The notes under the pieces are model-generated. The model had not been told where the DNA came from, made no database searches, and saw nothing but the letters and a program-made list of their open reading frames with translations. From the NCBI RefSeq assembly GCF_000237925.1, contig NC_031495.1, forward strand, positions 24,012,872-24,076,871: a stretch of 64,000 bases of DNA, read 5' to 3'. The stretch is from Schistosoma mansoni. Taxonomy: Eukaryota; Platyhelminthes; Trematoda; Strigeidida; Schistosomatidae. The position numbers were made by a program, and so were the translations under genes. Shown here in pieces: positions 12,258-26,329 of the stretch; position 1 is the first letter of the stretch; the number at the start of each line of letters is the position of its first letter.

Positions 12258-15200
12258 AAAAACAAAACCGTATTACAGTTCAAAGTATTCTCACTAAATG
12301 ATTTGAAGGTATTTTAACACTTTAGTCTCTATTGATTTTTACTTTAGAATAGTTTATGTGCTTAGACTATAAGTTGATTTCATGTACAGACATCATGACA
12401 TTCTTCAAAACTAATACTAAACTGAAGTGTGTGTGTGTACGTGCAAATCTATAGACACTTCCGTTTATTCAGTGTAAGGGACAACATTTAAAAGACTGAG
12501 CCATATGACAAATACATGAACCATCCTGTGAATAGAAGAAGACTTTTCTAAATGAAAAAGGATCAACTGTTTCTTGATTCATTATCCTATGAAATGGATA
12601 AATAAATCAGTTACAATAAAAATACATGCACTGGGTTGAATCAGCAGAACCTGCCAGAAGTAACCTCAACTAGTAAAACAGATGAGTCGAAGCTTCGTCA
12701 TACTGTATACAACGCCAGGCAATAACACTAAGAACTGCCGAATCAACTCTCCAATCAAAATACTAGACAAGATTAGAACTTCGATATTGACCAATTGAAA
12801 AATCACGTCCCTCAACCTGTAATTTTTGCATAAGTCGAGATGAGTATTTGGAAACCTGATTCGACACAGTTGATTGAACATATACCCAGTTTCCCATCTC
12901 GCATTTTCATGTACAAATTAATGTCTTCAATTCTTCCTTACATTTCACAGTGTGTTCTTTAATTATCTCCACTGCTATGAAACTCCCTGAGATTGACATG
13001 TAACATACGTGAAGTGAAATAGGTAAATATACGGTTAAGCACCACACATGAAAGAGCTCCTTGTGTTAATCATCCGAAACCCAAGATTGAAATGTTTCCC
13101 ATTAGAGAATATAAATTGGTCCTTATGGTTACCATGTGGACATCTCGGAGTTCGACACCCAACAATGAAAAGCCTCCTATCTAGATGAAGCGAATAAAAT
13201 CCCATTAGAGTGGTTGTCGGCAGAACTTCCGACAACTTTCCTGTAAAAGTAGAACTGTGTGTAGTCTTGATTGTTTATGATAAAATCTCGTCCAATATTT
13301 CACACAACGATTAGAAATGCTGTGAAATAGTTATGAGGCTGTAAGTGCCTTATTATTGAGAAAACAAGGCTTATTGTCTTCGAGGGTCACGACTAGTTGA
13401 GAGTGTTCAAAAAACCAGTTTTAGGTTACCAGATGCGTCGTATCAATTCTCAAGCATTCAGTAATGAATGTCCACACAGTGTTTTATCCAGAGTAATGTG
13501 TTGGCACGTTCTACTACTAGTCTACTACACAATCGCAGAATATTTATCAGGTCTGGTTTCTAAAGATTATCGATTCACCAGTGCATCCGATAGAAATCGA
13601 TGTCGTTATCGGTTCACTGGAGAACAATAAATTTTATCTCTCTGACTCAGTCGACTTTATATTACTGACCTACAATTCTAACCAGAATTGATAAAGATTA
13701 TTGAAAACACTCTGTAGACGTTTTCACATTTACAAAGTGCTGGGTCATAAAATGTTTCTCTTCAGAGTTTCTTGAGTGTTTGTTGTACAATAAAGATTTA
13801 CATAGAACAGTCCAAATATAGTGACGATTAAACTCAGTTGTGAGAAAGAGTAGTTTACTTCTTTCGTCATGTACATATATCTCATCGGTATGATGATTTC
13901 GTTTCATAACTCGTTCAGTTCTACATTTAAGCAGCAAGTTACAAGTCATAAAAATTTCACGATTATAGTCCCTATATTAAGTGCGCGATGAATTTTGTGT
14001 AATCGAACCGTTACTTCCCATCCAAAAATATGCATCAGTAGTTAATCAGTCAAAAAGATTACAATCGAAGTCTAATAACGACAACATAAGATGACTGAGC
14101 TACTCAGAATCATTGCTTCTTATCAATCATGATTGCATACAAAAATTCACTCTGCATCTTTCTTGAAACACTCAACATCTTTATCGGTTCTTCTTTATTG
14201 AGGTCACTTCCATTTGTGCCTCGCCTGTCTTATTCAATGTTTGTATATTCGTGTTGATATTCTGTGTCACCATTTGAATGATGTGGTAGAAATTCTCTGT
14301 TAGCATTTCTAACCTGCAGAAGTTATTGTCTTTCATTTCATCGATAACTAACGTTAATATTTCATTTGTTCTAATGGATTCGTCCAGAATTATTATCAAT
14401 AGTAACGGTGAATGCTATACACACCATTATTGTTAAATATATTGAGTGATACAAGTTGCAAGTGTCGCTTTATTTATGTTTTGAAGTGATTTCTTAATCA
14501 ATTAAAACTTCTGTCCATTGATTTTCATCGACTGTAAGACAATCAGACATAGCCAGTGTAGAACTTGACACATATCTGCACCGGTTCAAGTTCACAAACC
14601 ATTTAGGCACCACCAGATGAAATTGTCAAGATGAATGCGAAGGGTAGAAGGAGTAACAGTATCAGTAGTAGTAGAAAACATTAGGCTTAGACAACATGAT
14701 CCAGCAAGACTGAATGAGACTGCATAATAAACGGTATAAGATAATTTGGAAGATCAAAGGAAAGATAAATATTGAATGCATATGTTTCACTGTGACCTAA
14801 TCCGAGTCAACGTACACAGGTCTCCAAACTTGATCCCGATAAACGCACGGACGCCAAAGCACAAGTCTGAACCTACCAACATGGCTCAATCCAATCATCA
14901 ATGAATACATGAACTAATCCTGTTTTGGTTTGAAAGCGCATAGCTTTCTTCAAACCTACTCCTACAACAAAAATACCCTTTCGTCGACTGTTATGTAATC
15001 ATAAATAGACCTTCATGAGAAATTAATTTTTTTTCTTTAAAATAAATAGGTTTATCGTATTCAAAATAAGTATATGATTATGTGCGATCTGATCTGCGCC
15101 CCTAACAAATAACTTAGCTCTCTGTAGAAATCAAGATTCCTCATTACTCTGGACACCAATTATTTCAACTATCGTTTGATTGTTTTAGATTTGTAGTCAA

Positions 15201-15410
15201 AGCAATCTTCACAATCATCTGACTAAATAAATCTCTATGCAAGTGTAAGAATAATCTCCAATGAATCGCAGTACGCTGCCACATCATGTAAGCTAATTAG
15301 ATGAGTTACGTATTCGTCGCCTTAAGAATTTTCAACCATTTCGAAGTCACTTCACTTATAAATCCTTTCATTGTTATCGCTCGCTAGGTTTAAATTTGCA
15401 CTTTTATCAC
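12258..15410 (-). repeat. Left arm of a large inverted duplication (3.15 kb)
   Basis: This segment reappears reverse-complemented at 33054-36807. Four short open frames (13035-13235, 13698-13949, 14181-14399, 13397-13630) translate identically or with one change from their partners, so the middle is roughly 99% identical. The part near 12420-12500 is a little more diverged. Subtracting the 596-bp insertion and its target copy from the right arm gives arms of 3153 and about 3155 bases. Content: short ORFs with no recognised domain and a decayed RTE end near 14820-14900. No host gene is recognised within it. Confidence 0.93.
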
Positions 15411-16030
15411 ACATCATGTATTAATTAATCTCCTTCGATCTTTCTGAACGGCATTCTTGTTGTTTAATATACCTTACCACCGAAAAAATAATACGATTAT
15501 TGATTCCACTCATTTGGTTTCCAACTTGTCTATTCCAGTTAACTGTATTGATCTGATGTAGTTACTAGGTCACTTGTATATTTGTCTCATAACAAACATC
15601 GGTTATTACTGACTAATCCAATTCTTCAAAGTTCCACAATAGAGTATTAACACTGTCTTCATGCAAATTCAACCAATCAAGCAGTTTTGAAACACTATAC
15701 ACTGGTTAAATATGAGTAGTCCAAACAATGTCTATCTAGTATATTTTTTGTGAAGGCGTATATTCACCCTGACATTCTTTTGCTGCTTGTGAAACACTCA
15801 AATATATTCTGAACAATAGCAAAAATAATACAAGTAGAAACATGACTAATAAGAAAACACACATTGGATAGCACACGTATAACATATTTTACTAAGTATT
15901 CATTTGAAGAAATCATCACAGCCAACCATGAAAAAAGTATGTTGAAACAACATATAAAAAAATCAAGGAACTATAAAGAAATAGATTAAAGCAAAACTCA
16001 TGAATGTAAACAGTAAATATCGATTGAGCT
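15411..16030. other. MVP 3' flank
   Basis: Lies between the MVP stop and the inverted arm. It probably contains the MVP 3' UTR. I did not find a clear AATAAA on the minus strand here. Confidence 0.5.
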
Positions 16031-19000
16031 TCATTTTCCATCTACATTGCCTAACACCTCTGAAGCACGTTTACGAGAAGAACCCTCAAACACTGAACCG
16101 ATTAAACCATGAGCAGTAGTTAACAAATTCACTGGTGTCGTCCCATCTGTAATTAATGTACTTTGTAGGCCCAGAGCGTTCAACATGCGCAGACTATTAT
16201 CTGATTCGGCTGTTGCCATTGCACGCAGTGTATCTGCACCTAATACATTCACCATTGAAATGAAACGCGATTTCTCGATTTCCGTTTCGTCTGCCTTATA
16301 CTTTAGAGCTAATTCATTCTTTTCCTTGATATAGGCGATCTCTGCAGCTCGAGCCAATTTGAGTCTTTCTAATTCTGCATTCTGAAAATATTGTTTCAAT
16401 TCCAAAAAAAACAATAAGATGAATGATTGAGATAATGAGATAGGGAAGATTAGGAGATCTGACATCCATAAGTGGGAAAATCTCGAAACACAAATACGTT
16501 CTACAATCATTATTATCATACTGTGGGATTACTCTACTTACATTTCGTCTAATTGTAGGATATGGTGATACGTCTATTAATGGTAGAGGTCGCTTTAAAC
16601 AGCTAACCATAAACCAACTTTGGTATTTTCAGAAAACTGAGTACATGAAATACCAGAGATCACATTTATGAAGAATAATGTTTGGAAAATTTAAGAAATC
16701 TTCAACAACAATGAGGATGTGATTATTTTGAAATTTAACTGTGAGTTCAGCTTTCTTATGTTCTCAAACGTCGATAATAAGAACAAAACGTGACAGAAAT
16801 TCCGTAAGTACGTTTTATGTCATTCCTTTTCTCTTCTCATTACATTCTACTACTACATTTCATCCTTTCCTTAGTAACTTAGTGATCTGACTACATTTCT
16901 AGTCTCCATGTCTCACCGAATGTGTTGAAACACAGTGACAAATTATGACTAATGAACAATAATTATTGATTCAAAGTCCTTTCATCAGTTTATCACATTG
17001 AGTTTCATTACAAGTAAATCTAACAAATCCCTGTAAAATTTTTGTGAGCTGAAACCCGAACGAAATCAGTGTTTCACCATATACACTTCAATCTAACATC
17101 GAACAAATTTTCACTACATCCACCTCCTATCATGTCAGAAACTATAACAAGGCTAACACAAATATTCTCACAAATTTGATCCACAGATGCAGATAAAGAA
17201 AACAAATCGAAAATCCAACTGCAAACGTCCTCACCGTTTCAATAGATAAGGCTTCTGCTCGGAGTTTAGCCTCTTCCACTGCAGCTTGACTGGAAATACG
17301 ATTCGCTTCAGCTCGACTCTCTGCTTCGGCCTTCGCTTGGCTATTACTTTCTAGTGCAGCCAGTTGCACTCGGATTTCAAGCAAATTACGTCTGGCTTGT
17401 TCAGCAGCCGCTTCATCTTCAATTCTTTGACGCTCCAACCGACCTCTTGCTTCCTGTTCGAGTCTTTCGGCTTCGTGACTAAAATGCAATACGATAGAAT
17501 AAACTTCATTATCGAAAATTTCATTCCCGGTTCTCAGCATGACAACTAAATACTTTACCCCTAGTTTTCATACTCGAAATGAAATTTCCAATACAGACAA
17601 TGGTAATACCCCATTACGCACCACAACTATACACTATAAACCGAGGAAGTGAAACAGTGAAAACACGTTATATTGTAAAGAAAACTTAACCGACTAACAC
17701 TACTTATTTCATGCACACCTTAACGAGTATTGTACACATGACTACATTGTTCAAAAGAATCTCCAAAATCATACATAAACTCAAAACGAATGCAGTTCGC
17801 TTACCGTGCAGCTGCCTCTTGCGAATTGGTCGTGATCTCAATGGCAAGTTGAACTGACTTCTGCAACGAATCCCGAGTTCGTTGATCCACTGGCTCCACA
17901 GACTGTACATCCACGCTTGTAATATGCAGATTATTTTGAGGAAAAACTAATCGATCCCGAACCTTTCCAGCTTCATCCAATCCGAATACGGAAGCACGAA
18001 TAATTCGTGATGAGTGCTAAATAAAAATATAGTGGAAACGAGTATAATTCATCATAGTGTTTCCGCTTACATGGGGACTCATTAATCAGATCTAACCAAG
18101 TACCGGCTAGTATTGAAGTTTCTCTTGAGGCTCAAAATCAGTAACCAACACTTACAATCACAAAATCTAATTCACAAAACTACCATACCTTTCGTTAAAA
18201 AAATCTAGCTGGCAGTAGAGTTATAAAGCTCTTCACCGAAACAAAACTCGTATGATTACACTAATTTCGTACTCAAACACTGGTGTCGTTCAAGTATTGA
18301 CGCAGGAATTCCGGGCAACTTCCGTAGCTTGCCACTGATTCCCATAAACAGAACACTGACTGCACCACAATCCATTCTCATAGAAAGTCCGGATCTTCAA
18401 GATATCCTCAGCTGACAACCATCACTGTAGTTGTGACCGATCTACCATCTACCGTCAATATATACCCATTAAGGTCGGAATAACACCGTGTTGACAAGTA
18501 AATAGTTTGAGCGATTTTCTAGAACTACTTCTCTCTTCAAACACAATTAATTGACCAATGCATATATGTGCTTGGTACTACGTTGTAGCTTAGTGACTGA
18601 CTGACTCAATCTTTATTCCTCATCACCAAAATTTATCTTACTGATAACCGACCAGTTTGTTTCCATTAAAGAATCTTCTTACAACTACATTCTATATTTG
18701 AAAAACAAGTACGGTGGTATGCATTGTGAATATTGAAGATGGAAAGAATAATACATCATTTAACAAACTTTCTGGGAATCACAAGGACTCTTCTCTCCAT
18801 AGAATTCTACACAGTTCATGTGAAACATTTTGTTACAACTCGGTACACTTTCCAGGATGGAGAAACAAAATTGTAGTCATTAACAAATAAGAGCTTTAAC
18901 TCAACTATATAAATAACTGACTTATGTAATACTTATAGTCAACTTTAAGTTTCTTATTAAATAATACAACACCATCAAGCATGTTTATTTCGAAGAAGAG

Positions 19001-22000
19001 ATTAGATTTCAAGTAGTTTTTCTACTGGCTCTCAGACTTCTCCTTACTAGTCTGCATTGAACCATGATGTCTTGAACATTTTTGAACGAAGATTCCCAAA
19101 CTCAGACACTACGCTTTTAAAAATGCACTGAACAACTGCCAGTAATCGGTGAAGAATTTAAACGACATCGCTCTTAATCAGCATCAGTACCACAGATTCT
19201 ATAATACTTTAACTTTCTGTAGATTCTGAACAACAAACTATTCTAAATTTTTACTCAACCATTCTACTCGTCTTTCTTTTAGTTTCCTACTACACTTGGT
19301 ATTACTATCTCTCCTCCAACTGCTTCTCGCTCGTTTATTTATTCTCACTGTGTGTATGTATTCGGTAGTAATTGAATAGACATTCATTCGCACTACATTA
19401 TACGTTGTTACTGTCCGTCTTCCCACCTCCGAAAACATCAGTCAACTTTCTAAGATATGTTAACTAAACGTTTCAGAATAGCTCCCGTCAACAACAACGT
19501 GCTAGCAAAGTGTATAAAGCAATTACGTTGTTGCACGAAGTTTGGTCATATCATTCTCTCATCAGTAAGAGTAACAATTACACTACAAATTAACACCACT
19601 AATCAATCCTTCATCTAGATATCGCAGTAACTAATAATGTCTCTAACAAAACGTATGCAGTCGCTACGACAAATTCGTGAGAAGGCACTAAATATTCTAA
19701 CACTAACTAAACCCTCTTTCACCTGAATGAATTTGCAACATAATCAGTGCAATGATCCAATAGAACCACTAGACTAGAAAATTACAAACCTTACCTTATG
19801 AAAATCATCGAATTGGACGGATGCAACTGTGCCACGAACACGAGATGCAATAGCTTTACACGCATCTCCAACAAAATCAGGCACTGAGAATAACTTAGCA
19901 GCATCAGCTGCACTGCATGATGGAGAGACATCAAACACCCAATTGTACGATAGTTGCAAAGATAAACGAGCATGATCCGCAGTTTCAACAATTACAACAT
20001 CTGTACAAAAGTCTGGACCTAACAGTAAACATAAACTCTTAATCACATTCGGTTTCTTTGGTTTCCCACCACTCAAGCTCAAACGAGTAAATTGTTCATC
20101 TGGTCCTAACATAGCTAAATTAGGTCCGAACTCGACTCTTGCCCTTTTGTTTTTATAGTCATAGATTTGAACTGCAGCATTGTGTGGAACGCGGAAAGTA
20201 ACTACACGAGTTGGGTCAAGACGGTCAACTGAGTCTTGAATTGATCGAACTCCACGGTCAGCAAATGGGTCGATATTACTTTCCAGCAATTGAACAACCT
20301 CAGATGGGAGTTTCTTCTCCCATAATTCTTCATCTTGATTTAACATATAAGCTTCACCAATAACAGCGCGAACTTGTCCTGTTTGTGTATTACGAACATA
20401 GATCCCTTCATTACAATCGAGAGGAATAACGTTACGACGGTCTATCACTTCCACTTCAACAGGAGGTATGTATTCGATGGGTCCACGTAACATCCATCGA
20501 TCACCAGGACGACGTATCTAAAATCAAAACATTAAGTATGGTAGTATTCAACTTAGCAGGGCAAACGTCTCTAACAAATAATATCTCTTCAATACATTAA
20601 CACTCACTGAAGAGAGGAAACAATCATAACGAAGGGGAAAATAATAAATGGGTTGACCTGAACTTGATCAAGAAAATAAATACAACAATAACATCTTGAA
20701 AAGGCTAGTTCGACTTAATTTGATGAATATTAAAACATCAAAATGACAGGACTAACATGTTAAATCTCCATCGTTCGTAAATATTCAATCACTAGACGAG
20801 CTCGAGAACTCTGCATGCTAAAGTTACTCGTCTTCGTATGTTGCGTTTCATAAACTACACCGCAAAACCAAACAATATACTAACAATAAAGATTTTTACT
20901 AATCAAATCTCATACTACTGAAAATGTAAGTTCTATGTGACTTAGCAACCAAGTACAAGTTCATATACTCAGCCTTGAGTCACAATGTTTTGTGAGAAGG
21001 CTGATTATACTACTTGGCTGGTGGAATTCCAACTCAAATTCAAATGGTCGAATCTTTCTACATATGAGGCACAATTCTACAAACGTACACATAACTTTAA
21101 TTATTAATGCTATGCTCTTATATGAATTGTCCTTTCTCCTAGTCAGCCCTAGTACCGATTGAGTTAGCAAATTACGTGGGAGATATGCAACCAATTGTCA
21201 ACACCAAGAACCGGAATCGAGTAAAGTTAACAGACCATAGTTTTACTGACACGCAACGCATGGAAAGTCAATATCCACTTCCTCATTAACTATTAAAAAC
21301 AACAAACCACAAATTCTGATTGGTGCTTAAACGTTCCTAGACTTATGACCACCTCAAATGAGGTAAATATTGGAACAACTAGACCTAGCTGACGACACAA
21401 ATTAGAAACTTACACATTTCTTCTGCTTCACAGACTCCCCCTCAGATATAGCGTCCCCACATATATCCTCGACAAACTGTTCTTTAGCTCGAAGAATAAG
21501 ACCTTCGTCATTCTGCAAAATATAAGCATCTTGAACACCCCTTTCTAAACACTCTCCTGGTCTCAGAAAGAATGACTTTTCACCACGTACTAATAATTTT
21601 CTCCCTAACTGAGGAACACCGTTCTCATCCCAAGGGTTGACTACCACACAAAACTGATGGACACCTAGGATTGTAACTTCGACTTCTCTCACAAACTCCT
21701 CAAGTGCACTGCAAATGTGATACTCCGCATCTTCGTGTGTAATTAACCATTCTTCACCAGCTTTGCGATATTTCCCGAATTTGTCACAATGAGACTTGAC
21801 AGCTTTGACACATATCGCCCGCTGAAAATGAATAATAACGTTGACCAAATAAAATATTCAATTGTGAGACTGATATATAATTTTAGAAGCATTATGGCTA
21901 TCCGTACAGCCACCAGTCGGTGATTTCACCTGTCTTGGCCTCACATTGTCAAACAAAGATATGCACAAACCTATATATCATTTAGTCAAATACATAGTAC

Positions 22001-25000
22001 ATCACCTATGTAAAATACGAAGTGTCAACAAACAAAACACCAATTCTAATTTAAAGGGCATCTTCACTTGAAAGTAAGTTTGAAATTTGAGGTCATTGCT
22101 TTGTCATTGTTTTCATATAAACTTTGATGACCTTTGTCTATTTTTTAGAAGAACACCGACGAGCAGTAACTGTGTTCTACAACTTGAAATAAAATCCTGT
22201 GTACGATTGAAGGTATGGCAGACTTCGTACGACTTAAACTTTGATTTTCAAACCACTATCTTTTCCATTCCGTTTGGTTTGAATGAAATCATTACCATAA
22301 CCTTCTTACGCGAAGCGTATGAAACCCGATACCTGGAAATATTTATAGAATGTACCGATTACCACAACGTGCAATGCTGACTAGTATTGGAGATGGTTGG
22401 AAGAAAGTTAGTGGCGGCCAAACCAAAACGTGGTATCAGTGCTTGAAGTCACCAACCTCTGGTCTGAGCCATGTTGGTAAATTTACACTACTTGGTTGGG
22501 GTCCGCGTGACTGTCGTAAACAATGGTTGGAGACTCTGTGTGACATGGCTCAGAATCAATCACAATGGCGTAGGTGTATACACTTTCTGTCTTCCCTCAA
22601 ACCTTGAGATTAAAATTGCTTCATATCTTTCTTTTTGTACTACATACTTATATAAAATCTTTTTTATATATTACCACCATTAAATTAAATACTTCTATGA
22701 ATTCGGTGTTGATCTTGTTGTGCTAATGATGTATGACAACTTGGACCGATGCATTTTTATACCTGGTCCTACGTTGTAGCTGACTGAATCATAGAATCTA
22801 TATCTGCAAATACATTATGTCAATGGCCTTTAGGTTTCTGTAATACAGTGTTCGATAACGCTTAGCAACAGAATCCAGTGTGTACGTTCCTTCCCATTCG
22901 GGACACATCAGATTAAAAACACTAATGATTTAGTTCCAAAATAAAGTCAATCCGATCAGGAGGTATATATGCTAGAGAGAGTGACCTATTGCAGTCCTTA
23001 ACATCAACAACGGGAAAACCCAAACTCATACAAATAAAGAGTAACATGTCATATTCATCATAAAAGTCAGTAATATACATGCCGATTAACATAGAGCTTC
23101 AGAACTATAAGACGCTATACCCCAATCATAGTATACAATTTATGATGGCGAAACAGTTAATATGTACTGTTTATTACAAATTGCATTCATCAAAATATAT
23201 GTCTGTGACTGTATATGGCAAAAAACTCCCTAGAGCAGCACATATTATCTGTAACCCAATACAGACACATTTCTAGCTTGATTGAAATCTGTAAGCATAG
23301 AATCCCTAATTTTCTAGACAGTAGTTTCATAAGCAAACATACAGAAAGTTACTCTTCTGACCAGTATTCACATCTACATAGGTTTACACCAACTAATTCT
23401 AGTCACTCATTACCGTAACTTGGTGAAGCATACCAGAATATGGGCAATCAGGAAATAGCTAGTTACAAAAGGTTACCTAATAGTTCACGTACTCTGTCTG
23501 TTAGTGTAATCGCTTTGCGTTCGTCGACAATTTGCTCATAGACACCCGGGAGGTATGCACCTGGTGTCGTAACTAACCATCGCTCACCATAAACACGAGG
23601 AACACCACTTCGATCGACGCAATCTTTTGTGGCCTCCATTACAAGAGCAGAGTTGACAAGAATCACTTTGGCTTGCTCGCATTTTACAATTTCAACCTCT
23701 TTTCTGGGGTAATAGGTACCTACAGAGAGAAACAAGAGTAATCCACACACAAGTTATACCAACTACATGAATAAAACAAGTTTATTTCAATATTTAAATG
23801 GAGTCTGTTTGTTTTCTTTTACTTACATATAGCCAAAGCAGATTACCAAAAGAGGTATGATAAACCCCTGCAAGTAATACATACGTGAACTTGCAGATAT
23901 CGTTTTATACCCTTTACATGAATCTTCTACTCACAGTGCATTCTTGTGTTTCATTCGCTGCTTATAGCGACTAAAGTAATTATTTTGCTTAGTAAATTTA
24001 CTAAAGCGTTGTGGAAAGTCACAAAAACTACGGAGACTCAATGTTTCATCAACAGTGTTATTTGATTCAATCCCATCGTACACATGTTAACAACATGCCT
24101 CATATTCTTTTGAACGTGTGTATGAGGCTTATATGGAAAATGAACAATTTATGATGACAAGACTCACAGAAACATATTCGATTATCAATCCTACGTAAAT
24201 TTAAAGTGAAGTATGTTCGCTGATTAAAATTTACCTACGATATGATAATAAAGCTGTTTTGTTTATAAAAGATACAACCACCAAACCCTTTGATAGTTTG
24301 ACCAATATTTCAACTTGCAATAAACAAATCTAAAGCTTAGCTATCAAGACTGAACTGCAAGAAATTTGAACAACAGAATAGTGATGCTTACGATGTACCT
24401 ACATTTATAAGTGCACAGAGTGACTAGATCTAGTGTCTTCTCGCTTTATATGTAAACACAAACTTTGATGGCAGCAAATTTAAAAGTCACATGAAAGCAT
24501 GTACAACCCCTAACTTTTATCACTCCAAGTTTGATACAGCGTCCAAATAAAAACAGACACAAGGGTAACTAAACGCCTTTTACAAGGATACATACAACTT
24601 CATCAAAATTGTAAACGGGTGTTATGTCCCGATAACAATAGTGAATGGTAACTTTGGGACCCATTTATATTTTTTATCGTATAATCACTAAATAACTAAA
24701 CTATTCATACCCGTGTCCCCCTTACCATGAGCTTTAATTTGAACTATAAACTATTGTCGTTCGATTTACCATTCATGAATTACACCCAGTCTACTAATTA
24801 CTGTTCCCCTATTCACAGCCACATTTGGCTAAATCTTGTACAAATGTTATTTTCTATTTTATGATACGATGTGGTCAGTTTGATTAGTATATAAACTCAG
24901 TATGTTTGAAATATAATGATTAATACCGCAGAGGCTGTTCTGGACTTAACTGGCTGAGCTAGGCAGAAACAAGACCGACAAGTACCCTAGACTGCTCGTG

Positions 25001-25786
25001 CGGTTTTCGTGTGTCACTGTTCCAATCGATAATTCGCTGCTCTCTGACTGGCGGTCTTATCACGCCATACGTTAACAAAACAGTTCTACATACAGAATGA
25101 ACTGAAACACTAAGTTACCTAGTAAGTAATTAAGACAATTAGACAGTTTTAAAACCGTTGGTCATACTTCCTCGTTGTGTTAAACATTCTAAACAGAGGA
25201 GACTTGCTTCTCGTAGTTTTCACATTCGCGACTATGATAATGATATCAAGGTCGAATTTGTTTCCAAACTAACCACTGGTCACTTGGGAAATAAAATACT
25301 TACCAGGTCCCTCAAACAACCATTCCTCTCCAGCTATTCGTCTGACGTTTCCATCTTCAAAATCCGAAACTGCTCGCAATCTGAGTGCCGAGTTTGGCAG
25401 AACAACAGGTAGAGGTCTGACGATATCCTTTAAAGTTTCGCCCGGATACAATGGGAAAGGATCTTGGGCGAAACGGTACTCCTCGTCACCCATTCGAACT
25501 TTAACCTGTCCAAATTTGTCGACTACTGGAACACCGTCTTTGTCTGTTATAACTGGGTTTCGAATCACGCAGTACATCATCGTCGGAACGACAGTTAGTT
25601 CCTCAGGTCCGAGAACAATCCTAAGAAATGATAAGTAGATAATGAACGAACTCACTTTTCATCCTGTTGGCAAACATATGTCTTAGGTCCAACAACAAGT
25701 GAGGTGACATGAGTATTCAAGTTTAGCACATGGATATAATGTCTTGGACTGATTGAAATTATTGGTGAGTCTGGATTAGACTTCAT
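16031..25786 (-). CDS. MVP: Major vault protein, 8 exons, 870 aa, complete
   Basis: MVP forms the shell of the cytoplasmic vault ribonucleoprotein. Exons 5' to 3' (minus): 25786-25656, 25620-25304, 23719-23493, 21821-21414, 20517-19795, 18016-17805, 17478-17235, 16381-16031. Every junction is GT-AG, phases agree, and the sum is 2613 bases (870 codons plus stop; human MVP has 893). Residues 1 to about 390 are the shell repeats ([67 protein letters not shown]). A shoulder domain follows at about 500-640 ([36 protein letters not shown]). The cap helix is at about 650-800 ([20 protein letters not shown]) and the cap ring ends with [16 protein letters not shown]. Exon 3 ends at a GTACGT donor, chosen because it alone keeps frame and matches vertebrate MVP. 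Intron 1 is only 35 bases; later introns run 326-1778. A TTTGCAG acceptor lies 7 bases before the ATG, so a 5' UTR exon or spliced leader may join there. Confidence 0.96.
18555..18625 (+). repeat. LINE 3' end fragment in MVP intron 5
   Basis: The block TTGGTACTACGTTGTAGCTTAG followed by GACTGACTGACTCAATC resembles the end of the copy at 22750-22800. It is short and decayed. The rest of intron 5 (18017-19794) shows no other recognised feature. Confidence 0.45.
22340..22800 (+). mobile_element. RTE-like LINE C-terminal fragment in MVP intron 3
   Basis: One plus frame reads [20 protein letters not shown], then a [17 protein letters not shown] block and [17 protein letters not shown]. This is the C-terminal tail shared by schistosome RTE-type elements (SR3/Perere-3-like, from memory). 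A noncoding 3' end with CCTACGTTGTAGCTGACTGA follows. It lies antisense to MVP in an intron and is truncated at the 5' side. A related relic is in the inverted arms (about 14820-14900 and 33560-33660). Confidence 0.7.
24620..25065 (+). repeat. Solo LTR, plus orientation (copy 2), in MVP intron 2
   Basis: It opens TGTTATGTCCCG and aligns with 8879-9344 along its whole length. It stands alone without internal coding sequence, antisense to MVP. Moderately decayed; no clear target duplication. Confidence 0.75.
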
Positions 25787-25793
25787 CTTGAAC

Positions 25794-25796
25794 CTG
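25794..25796 (-). promoter_or_regulatory. Splice acceptor just upstream of the MVP start codon
   Basis: Minus-strand TTTGCAG/GTTCAAG precedes the ATG at 25786-25784. It could receive a noncoding first exon or the schistosome spliced leader. The sequence alone cannot choose. Confidence 0.45.
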
Positions 25797-26329
25797 CAAA
25801 CATTTTAGTTAAGGACACAATACTGATTACTTACCACTAAATCTGTGGAGAATTTCCGTTGTGAAAAAAAAACCAAAGTCTAGTATGAGGTTGAAGATCA
25901 CGACCTCCTGTATAGCAAGAAAATACAAATAATAAAGTTTAAACACAAAAGTATTTGGCTAATGGCGTAGAAACAGTGGGAACTGTAGCCAGTCTTTTGA
26001 CTGAATTTTACATCAACATATATCACTATGGTCAATCTGTACCTAAGCGTTTTACAAAACCATAATCCATCCATCAGGGAAATCCGGCACTCGACTACAT
26101 AGTCGGAAAACAAAAGGTAAGTCTGACACCACAATCTAGACCAGAGGAGAGACTGAAATCTGGGTGAACTAGGTTCGAGTGGGTGAAAACAGAACATGAA
26201 CAGCAGCATCAACAACCTTACCTTAGTTGTCATGTATTTGGTCTTTCACTTTACTTGAGATCCATGTGACGTTCGTCGTGCAGTCAAATAAACAGTTCTT
26301 CAGTATAGCAAAGAACAGGCTATTAGATG
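25797..26329. other. MVP 5' flank
   Basis: No additional coding exon recognised. The MVP promoter is expected here or further upstream, but no specific element can be pointed to. Confidence 0.4.

Noticed and set aside
13035-14399. Four short ORFs conserved between the duplication arms, considered as genes
   Set aside because: Their identity reflects the recent duplication and is equally high outside the frames; no domain, signal peptide or splice pattern supports coding.
23470-23492. Alternative end of MVP exon 3 at the GTAACC donor further downstream
   Set aside because: It shifts the frame of exon 4 and adds residues with no match in MVP; the GTACGT donor at 23492 keeps frame and aligns.
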